A DNA stretch of 22,092 bases, from positions 1 through 22,092 of the forward strand of contig JBHJMP010001158.1 in NCBI GenBank assembly GCA_043381765.1, read 5' to 3'. The position numbers were made by a program, and so were the translations under genes. The notes below the pieces were generated by a model. It saw nothing but the letters and a program-made list of their open reading frames with translations. It was not told the DNA's origin and ran no database searches. Positions 14,812 to 22,092 of this stretch are shown here, piece by piece; position 1 is the stretch's first letter, and each line of letters opens with the position of its first letter. This DNA comes from Collodictyon triciliatum. Lineage: Eukaryota > CRuMs.

Positions 14812-16553
14812 GTCAGGTGTGCACGGAAAGACATCCTGCTCGCCGATCGCTGTTACTTTCTTCCAACCAGGACTCTCTTGTTTAGTTTTCTTTTTTTCTT
14901 CTCTTTTTTTTGTTTTAAAAAAAACATTTGAAGTGTTTGAAGTTTGTAAAAGGATTAAAAATAACTGGATGAATTATTGCCATGCAGCTGTGAATTCTCT
15001 GAGCATTTTGGCGCATGTGCGTGGGATTTATTCTACCCTGGCTGCTTTTCAATTGATTTTTTTGGGGATTTGTTTTCTATATATTTTTCTTGCAAGCCAG
15101 GGAACTTGGATGATGCTTGCCAATCAACCCATCTGATATTTCGGTTTATTTCTGCCGTCCTTGGATTGTATGAAGTGCAACGTCCTACATGTTGTGGAAG
15201 GTCGGATTTGATTGCAAAAAAGAAAAAAAAGAGAAAAAGATTCACGAAAACGAGTCAAGTAGAACACGAAATCGGAGTGCCATCATGGCGGCTAATTGAT
15301 TATTCATTCTATTTTTTTAAGAAAAGGAATTCATACGAATATCCAGCGAGTTTTCAAAGAGAACAGAGTCATTATCTAAGCCTTCACATTTTTTTCTTTT
15401 TAAAACGAGGGTGGTTTTGTTGTTTCATTACCAGCCTAGGTTTTGTTTGTGCTCGGTAAGCTTTGGTAAGCTGATAGACTCACTCGCACAGGATGAAGCG
15501 GCTACATTTCTATTGCTCATAATAAAAACACTGAAACACAAAAAGAACAAAAAACACAAAGACAACAACAGCACCATTTCTAACCGCCAGCCAAACGCGT
15601 GGTAGTGAGATAAAATGACCCAAATGACGCTGATTGCTCGCGTCTGCTGGATTCACATATACACCAAAGGGAAAAAAAATGCGAGCATCCGACAAGCACA
15701 CACATTGCAAGGGATATATATACCTAAGGAGAATAGCTCACATGTGTACATGTTAATACAAATAGTAAAGGGAACTTTAAATCCATATTTTGCAGTGAAA
15801 GAGCCTTCAAGAAATCTGAAATCATGCATTAAAAAAATAAAAATAAAAAACAAAAAACAAAAAATAAAAAATAAAAAATAAAAAATAAAAAATAAAAAAT
15901 AAAAAATAAAAAATAAAAAATAAAAAATAAAAAAATAAAAAATAAAAAATAAAAAATAAAAAATAAAAAATAAAAATTAATAAGCCGCTTGCAAAAAGAG
16001 TATCAGTAGCTCGGAAACATAGAAACATTACTTGTTTTCCAGACCGTAGCCCACAGTGGGTACGTTAATATAAACAATGCATAGTATTAAATGATACGAC
16101 GCCCCTTTCAATCCAAACGAATTTTGTCTCACTTGAGTATTTTCCTAAACAATAAGCTACAAGGCGAATAAAGAAAAGTAAGCCAGGAAAATTTATCATG
16201 CGGTTAAAAGCCGGCGTGCAAAAATCATAAGGTTTCTCACTTTTCCTTGGGACAAGCAAAGATACATTGAGAGAACCAGCAAGGTGTGAACGACATATTT
16301 CTACATTGCAAGAAAATGTCTTGGAACGTGACGCGAGGAGAGTGATTGCCAAGGAAGAGAATGGCTTTTGTTTTGTGAAAGCGATTTGGTTCTTGTTTCA
16401 TCTCGCGAAGGGTGTAATAATAAAAGGGATAGACAGCAAAACAAAAAAACAAAACGGAAAAAAAATCAAGGCAGAAAAAGAAAAAAAACATAGAAAAAAA
16501 GGAGGAAGAACACGGGCGACCCGGCAATGAAGCGGTCCTGTTTGGTGCCCCAC
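14812..16553. other. Spacer between convergent genes
   Basis: About 1.7 kb lie between the NACHT-WD40 stop and the KMT5A-like stop on the other strand, so both 3' UTRs should be here. An ATAATAAAAAC near 15520 contains an AATAAA that could serve the plus-strand gene, but I cannot tell it from background A-rich sequence. The open frames in it (up to 160 codons) have no recognisable motif and are very T- or A-rich. A heptamer array occupies 15831-15977. I see no tRNA or other RNA gene. Confidence 0.5.
15831..15977. repeat. (AAAAAAT)n heptamer array
   Basis: About 19 copies of a 7-bp unit of six A and one T, with occasional one-base length changes, lie in the spacer between the convergent genes. 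Confidence 0.95.
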
Positions 16554-17697
16554 TTATTCCATTAGCCATGGGAAGGATTCGATGCTGTGGGGCGCCCGGT
16601 CTCCATAGTCGTATGTGAGTTCCTCTTTGGGGTCAATGTCGCGAGCTGCGAAGAAAAATAGGCGAGGTCTCCCATCCACCACGATCTTTTGCAAGTTAAA
16701 GGATGTAAATGCAAGAATGCCTTCATTTCACCCAACTGGCGCATAATAGCAATCAATTCACATTCAAGCCATATTGGATGAGTATATACCTTCTTTGTCG
16801 TCAAGTTACCCCGGATGCGGTGATTGATGAGGCGGCCATATCCATACTCTTTCCTTTCTTCGGTTGCATCAACACTGTGGCGATTAATTTTATGTGCTCT
16901 GTTAGTGGTATTAAACAAAACAGAATTATAAGTGGAAAAGGAAAAGTATTTTTCTATATGTAATTTCTAATCATAAAGTGCAAATGCGTTTAGATTATAT
17001 GGGCTTAAAATCTGTAAAATTCAAAATCATACCAAAATGTCTGGCCTTTGTGCTTGAAAAAGTAAAGATAACACCCTTGACCATCCTTTCCGTATTTTTG
17101 CTCGCGTCTCTCTGCCTCTTCGTAGGAAATCAAGTCTCCAGCATACTCGCAGATGAGTTGGCCTTTCTTGACTGCCTGTACAGCACGTACACCCTTTCCT
17201 TTGTGAACTGATTCGAACACCTACAATTACCAATATATCGAGTACAGCATAAGAAACAGAAAAATAGTTGGCAAACTTGAAAACCTGGGATATGAGTAAA
17301 CCGTGATAGATTTGAAGTTGATTACACACTTCTATTGGTATCGATGTTTCCTCGATGGGTTTCTTGGTAACGATTTCCTTCAGCTGAGATATTTGCTTTT
17401 CTCTGGTGGGCAAGCGTTCTTGAAGAATCTTTCGGATTAGGTATGGTTTATAGTAAAGAAATTTACAAGACATTTGAAAACCAACAAAGAAAAAAAACAC
17501 ACAAAGAAAAAATAGTAAAAAGAAATAAAAAAAAAGGGCAATAAAGCAGCAAAAAAAAAAAAAGGCATCAAGCGAATCGTTTCTGAAAATCAATTACGGG
17601 GTATGCGAGGGTGGTCGGAGGACGACGACGTCGAATAAGCCCTGATTCTTCCCCGGCAATTTTTGCCTCATTCGATGACTTAATCAATTGGTTGTTT
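16554..17697 (-). CDS. KMT5A: KMT5A/SET8-type histone H4K20 methyltransferase, SET-domain exons
   Basis: Minus-strand exons read 17220-17033, 16874-16790 and 16685-16554 for the SET domain, preceded by 17428-17285 and probably an exon ending at 17598. The translation follows human SET8 closely: KGKGVRAVQAV, CEYAGDLI, GCYLYFF, FCVDATEE, YGYGRLINH, LFFFAARDIDPKEEL, TYDYGDR and a C-terminus ESFPWLME before TAA, like the human ...HPWLKH end. The end without a post-SET zinc site, together with CVDAT and YDYGDR, points to the SET8 class, which monomethylates H4 Lys20 in chromatin using S-adenosylmethionine. Junctions agree in phase (for example TG|T making the Cys of CVDAT). The usual NHS of the active-site region reads NHR here. 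Which AG opens the exon ending at 17598 is uncertain: the one at 17698-17699 puts a stop at the junction with the next candidate upstream. Confidence 0.9.
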
Positions 17698-17910
17698 CTG
17701 ATCGGTGAATTACAAATCAAAATGTCACACGCAAGTTTGAAGAGAATATTTATGTATATGAGCCATTCTCTTAGTCACATTATTTTAATTCAAAACAGAT
17801 ATTCAGTTTACTCAGCATTCTCATCGTGGATTATTCTTGGCCGTAGATTCCGAGTGTTATTCTATGAATAATTATGGACAGATGAGCGGCGCAGGAGATT
17901 TCAGACATAC

Positions 17911-18659
17911 CATCAGATGCGTGAACCTCTCCTTCCATTCTCTTTCTCTTAAATTACACTCATGACGTACGAAATACGAAATACGAAATACGAAGCACGA
18001 AATGTGAAAAAAGAAATAAGAAGTACGAAATGTGAAATACGACGTGCGAAAAACAAAATACAAGATACCAAGGAACGTCCTTGATAAACAAATGTTACTT
18101 TGATTTCAAGCACATGCACAGTGTTTGTCTTTGCGCGTTTTGGTTCGTAATCCGTGTCGTGAAAGATGTCACGTTTTGTTTGTGGTTCCAATTTTCTGTA
18201 AAGAGTCGAATCAGTAACTGGAAAGGGAGGAGCCAAGACTAGCTTTCAAGAAGCGCAAAAGAGCATGGAAAGAAGGTTGAAGAGCCCAAGTAACTCTACG
18301 CTAGAGTTGCTGACGCTCGTTTGCTGCTTCTCCTTTTATTTTTATTTTTCTGGATTTTCTGTATGGATTCGTTTCCTTTGAATCGCACAACTACGACGTC
18401 ACACAAGGAAATCACACGAAGAGAAGAAAAAAAAGTAAGCAAAAAACCTTAGGTGCAGCATCTTTCTTGCTCGGAGCTTGGGGGCTGCGTGCTTTGTTCG
18501 AGTCTGCTGCGCTGTAAGCCTGGTGTTTGGTGCGTTTATAGTGACTTTGAAAGAAATAAAAAAAATTAAAAAAAATGAAAGGCAAGAAAAAAAGAAAGAC
18601 AGGGAAAATGGAAAAAAAAGTCACCAAAAGTCGGAAAAAATACCGAAGAAATGAACCAT
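17911..18659 (-). CDS. Candidate N-terminal exons of the KMT5A-like gene
   Basis: Three stretches look coding and splice-bounded: 18544-18448 (TKHQAYSAADSNKARSPQAP then a Lys/Ala/Pro-rich end, donor AAG|GTTTTT), 18217-18120 (TDSTLYRKLEPQTKRDIF then a Lys/Arg-rich end) and about 17953-17911 (donor GATG|GTATGT). A possible first exon starts at an ATG at 18659 and ends at a donor near 18623, whose phase fits the 18544 exon. The basic, disordered composition suits the poorly conserved N-terminus of SET8. However, I could not find one set of splice sites that keeps phase across all of them to the SET exons, so at least one junction here is wrong or an exon is missing. Confidence 0.35.
17964..18062. 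repeat. Degenerate TACGAAA heptamer repeats
   Basis: About 12 diverged copies of a 7-8 bp unit (TACGAAA, with variants GCACGAAA, TGTGAAA and GTGCGAA) lie between candidate 5' exons of the KMT5A-like gene. Unlike the other arrays here the unit is not just an A-run and the copies have drifted. Confidence 0.85.
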
Positions 18660-18951
18660 GGAAATGTAATACATGAGAGAATCATTCAGAATTGCCGATG
18701 AACCCACACTTCAAAAATTCAAAAGTGTGTCCAAGTGTGGAAAACGAATGGCGCAGCAGCTGCGTTCGGCATGACTACGCGGATGGGATGCTTTATTTGC
18801 AACAAAGTAAAATCATTCTGCGATAAAAAAAAAAAAAAGATTTAAGATTAAAGATTAAAGAAAAGAAGCCTGAAAGCAAAGAGAGGAGACTAAGATATGC
18901 AAGGGCGCATTGCGGCACTCGTTGAGAGGCTATAATCACAAAAAGCAGGGG
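18660..18951. other. Spacer between the cyclin 3' end and the KMT5A-like 5' end
   Basis: Both flanking genes read leftward, so this holds the cyclin 3' UTR and the KMT5A-like promoter. A minus-strand AATAAA at 18797-18792, about 155 bases past the cyclin stop, is a reasonable polyadenylation signal. A short minus-strand frame beginning MPNAAAAPF near 18771 has no support as a gene. Confidence 0.45.
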
Positions 18952-21414
18952 CTATTCCTTCCGGGTGTGTACAATCCGCTTTGCCACTTCGCTGAACTTG
19001 GAGGAGCGGTACTTGACACGGACGGCCTTCAGACTGGACTTGTCGAGGTTGTTGAGAATCTCGGCCAGGTCGGCGATGGCGGGGGAGAGGGCCGCCTCGG
19101 AGTAGCGCGTGTGGAAGTGCATGTGCGGGGACCAGTGGGGCGAGCCGTGCGTTATGCGGAGGGCCATGTAGAGCGCCACGGCCGCAGTCTGCGAGGGCGA
19201 GTAGCGCAGCATCCCGACGTTCAGCAGCATCAGCTCCATGAAGTAGCACGCCATGTGCTTGAGGCGCGTGTCTCCGTCTGCGGCCTTGATGAAGCGCCGC
19301 AGAAAGTACATGGGCGTGGCCGTCGTGACCTGGAAGCCGAGCCTGTTGAGGATGGCCGACTCCATCTGGATCACCTGNNNNNNNNNNNNNNNNNNNNNNN
19401 NNNNNNNNNNNNNNNNNNNNNNNNNNNNNNNNNNNNNNNNNNNNNNNNNNNNNNNNNNNNNNNNNNNNNNNNNNNNNNNNNNNNNNNNNNNNNNNNNNNN
19501 NNNNNNNNNNNNNNNNNNNNNNNNNNNNNNNNNNNNNNNNNNNNNNNNNNNNNNNNNNNNNNNNNNNNNNNNNNNNNNNNNNNNNNNNNNNNNNNNNNNN
19601 NNNNNNNNNNNNNNNNNNNNNNNNNNNNNNNNNNNNNNNNNNNNNNNNNNNNNNNNNNNNNNNNNNNNNNNNNNNNNNNNNNNNNNNNNNNNNNNNNNNN
19701 NNNNNNNNNNNNNNNNNNNNNNNNNNNNNNNNNNNNNNNNNNNNNNNNNNNNNNNNNNNNNNNNNNNNNNNNNNNNNNNNNNNNNNNNNNNNNNNNNNNN
19801 NNNNNNNNNNNNNNNNNNNNNNNNNNNNNNNNNNNNNNNNNNNNNNNNNNNNNNNNNNNNNNNNNNNNNNNNNNNNNNNNNNNNNNNNNNNNNNNNNNNN
19901 NNNNNNNNNNNNNNNNNNNNNNNNNNNNNNNNNNNNNNNNNNNNNNNNNNNNNNNNNNNNNNNNNNNNNNNNNNNNNNNNNNNAAGGAAGAAAAAAAAAC
20001 TCACAGGTGTCAGGGAGAGATATTTGTCCAATATGTAAACCGCCAGGTAGAGCGTGTCTGTCATCATTCGGAACTCTGCGTGAACCTCAACGAGCCAGTC
20101 TATGGTGATTGCCCTCATCCGTGCGTTGATGTCCTGTTGCTTACTCATGTAAGTCGGGTCAACCGCATCTCGTATCTATATCATATGGCAGTTGTCATAA
20201 CGAAACATAATCATCGAGAAGTCTACATTAGCAAGCCCAGTATCTATTTCAAGTTCAAAGAACCCTTTATGTCGATCAAATGGCGGTACTTCTTTTTCTT
20301 CTCTTTCCATTTTGCGATGACAGAATCATCTGCAAAAAGTATATCGACCATGAATATGCAGAAGGGAACAGACATACCTCTTTATCAAACATGTACGTGT
20401 ATATATCCAGGGCGTATTCTGCAATCATAATCTCATCTCCGATGTCCTCCTTGTCTATGTCCTTTTCCACACCATCTAAAGACAGTGCAGAAAGCTCGTT
20501 TACGAGCGAATCATCGTTGCGGTTATCTACTATTCTAGACTGGTTTGGTCCGTGTAATCCGTTCAGTGCCGATGTTTGCCTCGTCGCCGTTACTGAAGAA
20601 GACAACACAGATAAGTTTGACTCGCTCTGTTGATAAGACGTATTGCTGTGATTGGAGGATGCCGCTTGGGCCGATGCGTGGCTCTTCTGCATGGATGTCT
20701 GCATCTGCTGCATCTGCTGGATTTGTTGGATTTGCTGCTGCTGCAAAAGGATTGCTTGCTGTTGCTGTTGTTGTTGCTGTAAGAGAAGTGCCTGTGCTGT
20801 GCTGGCATCAAAGGGCGAAGATACTTGAAATCCGCTCGAACTTGTGTTTGCTTGGACAGAAGTTGCTGACGGCTTTGGATGAGTTGCAGAGGCTGCCCGA
20901 GAACGTGGCCGGTCGTCTTTGCTGCTTGAAACCTGATGACACGTTTGCGAGTGTTTCCATCGTAAGTATAAACCATCAGCAAAAAGAAGAAAAGAAAAAG
21001 AAGGAGCAATACAAAGAATGAAAAAAAAAACGGTGTGATTAATTTATTCATGCATTTTTAAAAAAGGGTAGATGTCCAACATGTTCAGATGGCAGAAACA
21101 TTTATTTAAAAGGAAAAAAATGAATTGCTGTAAACAAGAGCATCTTCTTATTCGACGGATGAGTGGATATTACGCAAAAGAAATAAATAGTTAAAACAAA
21201 AACTAATAAAAAAAACAGAAAAAAAAGAAAAAAAGAAAATATTTCTTCTCACGCGAAGTTTGCCGCTGGTATGCACAGAGTTTGAATAGTCGCTCGGAGT
21301 CGGTCGTCGCGCGTTTTCACGAGATGCAGGCGGAGCGTGTGAGTATTTTGTCGACGAAGGCAGCACGGTTGTTTCATCGCTGCGGTGATAGCCCGAGACG
21401 TGCAGAAGGTGTGA
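18952..21414 (-). CDS. Mitotic A/B-type cyclin with Q-rich N-terminus (interrupted by gap)
   Basis: Minus-strand exons, all phase 0: 21414-21253 (Ser/Pro/Thr-rich), 20932-20378 (Gln-rich, then acidic), 20175-20005 (start of the cyclin box) and 19377-18952 (rest of the box and C-terminus to TAG). The cyclin signature is plain: YMSKQQDINARMRAITIDWL and EVHAEFRMMTDTLYLAVYIL, then after the gap VIQMESAILNRLGFQVTTAT, LRRFIKAADGD, FMELMLLNVGMLRYSPS and KYRSSKF. Such cyclins bind and activate CDK1/2-type kinases at mitosis. About 35-40 residues of the box, where the YEE(I/V)xPP segment should be, lie in the gap at 19378-19983. The first exon with the start codon was not found; it should lie between 21415 and about 21850. 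A versus B type cannot be settled: the MSKQQDINARMR block resembles A, the FLRR and MELMLL blocks resemble B. Confidence 0.88.
19378..19983. other. Assembly gap (606 N) inside the cyclin gene
   Basis: The gap removes the middle of the cyclin box plus at least one intron. A donor (CCT|GTGAGT) lies just to its right, and the GC-rich last exon abuts it on the left. Confidence 0.99.
20691..20780 (-). repeat. CAG/CAA repeats encoding polyglutamine
   Basis: Read on the minus strand, mixed CAG and CAA codons give a run of eight Gln, then Gln interspersed with Ile, Leu and Met, ending in QQMQQMQTSM. It lies in the second readable exon of the cyclin. The mix of codons suggests the tract is kept for the protein and is not only recent slippage. 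Confidence 0.85.
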
Positions 21415-21881
21415 CTGCAGAGAAGTGCTTTTGGTTGAAAAGGGTTGGGCGTGTGTGCAATCCAGAGCAAGTAAGTTCTCCGGTCCCAAAAAAGAAAAGA
21501 AAAAGAAAAAAAGGTGCAGATAATCAATTGAAAAAAAAGAGAGTTTATTTAATAAAGACAAAAAGAAGAAAGAGCAGGGAGTGTTCATAAGAAGTAAAGC
21601 AAACGCTGCCATCCATCGGGGTCTGTGCTGGAGGCTTTCGGCCTTGTTAAAGTGGCACACACGCAGGAGACTGTGCTGGAAATGGAGAATGACGGAGATA
21701 AAAGAGAAGCGTTTCCTTTTTATTAAAAAAAAATAACAGTAAAAGTAAAAGCAAAGCGAGGCTGTTGGGTTGCGTGACTTCAACTGGTTTGTTTACTGAT
21801 GACTTCCAACCCGTCACCGCTTTGCTCTCTTTCCCTCGCGCTTCTTCATCCTCGCCTTGTGTTTTGAATCCGTGGTTCTTG
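21415..21881. promoter_or_regulatory. Region between divergent cyclin and right-edge genes
   Basis: This stretch lies upstream of the last readable cyclin exon (minus) and of the plus-strand start at 21882. It must hold the cyclin first exon and probably the promoters of both genes. A minus-strand ATG near 21616 (MDGS, then a possible GTTTGC donor) would join the next exon in phase 0, but is weak. The rest is T-rich or A-rich with no clear motif. Confidence 0.35.
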
Positions 21882-21951
21882 ATGCCAACAACGGCTGCTC
21901 AGATCATGTTTCCAACAGCTGCTAATGTGGATGTACTATATAATATATACG
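21882..21951 (+). CDS. First exon of an unrecognised gene (runs off the right edge)
   Basis: An ATG at 21882 opens 23 codons, MPTTAAQIMFPTAANVDVLY then NIY, ending at TACG|GTAAGTATC, a near-perfect U2 donor, in phase 1. The upstream 100 bases are more GC-balanced than the flanks, as at the other gene starts here. No downstream exon is visible: the rest of the window is an intron-like stretch ending in a heptamer array. Too little protein is present to name a family. Confidence 0.5.
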
Positions 21952-22014
21952 GTAAGTATCGTAATTTGACAAACAGCTTTGAAGTTCCTTGCTTTTTGCG
22001 ATCGGTCAGGCTAA

Positions 22015-22092
22015 CAAAACAAAAAACAAAAAACAAAAAAAACAAAAAACAAAAAACAAAAAACAAAAAACAAAAAACAAAAAACAAAAAAC
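22015..22092. repeat. (AAAAAAC)n heptamer array running off the window
   Basis: About ten copies of a 7-bp unit of six A and one C lie in the presumed first intron of the right-edge gene and continue beyond the window. Confidence 0.93.

Noticed and set aside
21282-21590. Plus-strand open frame ending at a good-looking donor (GAGCAA|GTAAGT)
   Set aside because: The opposite strand has a better acceptor (CTTCTCTGCAG) and donor (CGC|GTGAGA), a low-complexity protein-like frame, and phases that join the cyclin exons. I chose the minus-strand reading but cannot fully exclude the other.

Overview
The window is nuclear DNA from an intron-rich eukaryote, almost certainly a protist. Conserved genes are split into many short exons (about 30-280 bp) by AT-rich introns of roughly 60-370 bp that often hold microsatellites. 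TAA, TAG and TGA all end genes, so the standard code fits. A very large NACHT-pentapeptide-WD40 protein next to ordinary housekeeping genes, plus long A-rich heptamer arrays, recalls foraminiferan/rhizarian genomes such as Reticulomyxa. That placement is a guess from style, not shown by the sequence. Two runs of N (8979-9317 and 19378-19983) are assembly gaps.

Layout, left to right. 1-260 (-): 5' end of an unrecognised basic protein running off the left edge. 678-4612 (+): a 16-exon DCAF11/WDR23-type WD40 gene, predicted substrate receptor of a CUL4-DDB1 ubiquitin ligase. 5413-8011 (+): an 8-exon RCL1 gene (18S rRNA processing) with what looks like a textbook U12-type AT-AC intron. 8191-14811 (+): a two-exon gene for a ~1965-residue STAND/NACHT NTPase with pentapeptide-like and WD40 repeats; its second exon is 5.3 kb without an intron. 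16554 to about 18659 (-): a KMT5A/SET8-type H4K20 methyltransferase. 18952 to at least 21414 (-): a mitotic A/B-type cyclin with a Q-rich N-terminus, interrupted by the second gap. 21882-end (+): first exon of an unrecognised gene.

The left-edge gene and DCAF11 are divergent, as are the cyclin and the right-edge gene, so 261-677 and 21415-21881 are likely shared promoter regions. The NACHT gene and KMT5A converge on a 1.7 kb spacer. There is no operon logic: the genes act in separate processes (ubiquitin ligation, ribosome biogenesis, STAND-type signalling, chromatin methylation, cell cycle).

The most notable points are the U12 AT-AC intron in RCL1, a GC-AG intron in DCAF11, the near-intronless giant NACHT-WD40 gene among intron-dense neighbours, the Ser-to-Arg change in the SET-domain NHS motif, and a cyclin whose readable N-terminus has no RxxL or KEN degron. 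All gene models were made by hand from splice consensus, phase and remembered family alignments; no database search was run.
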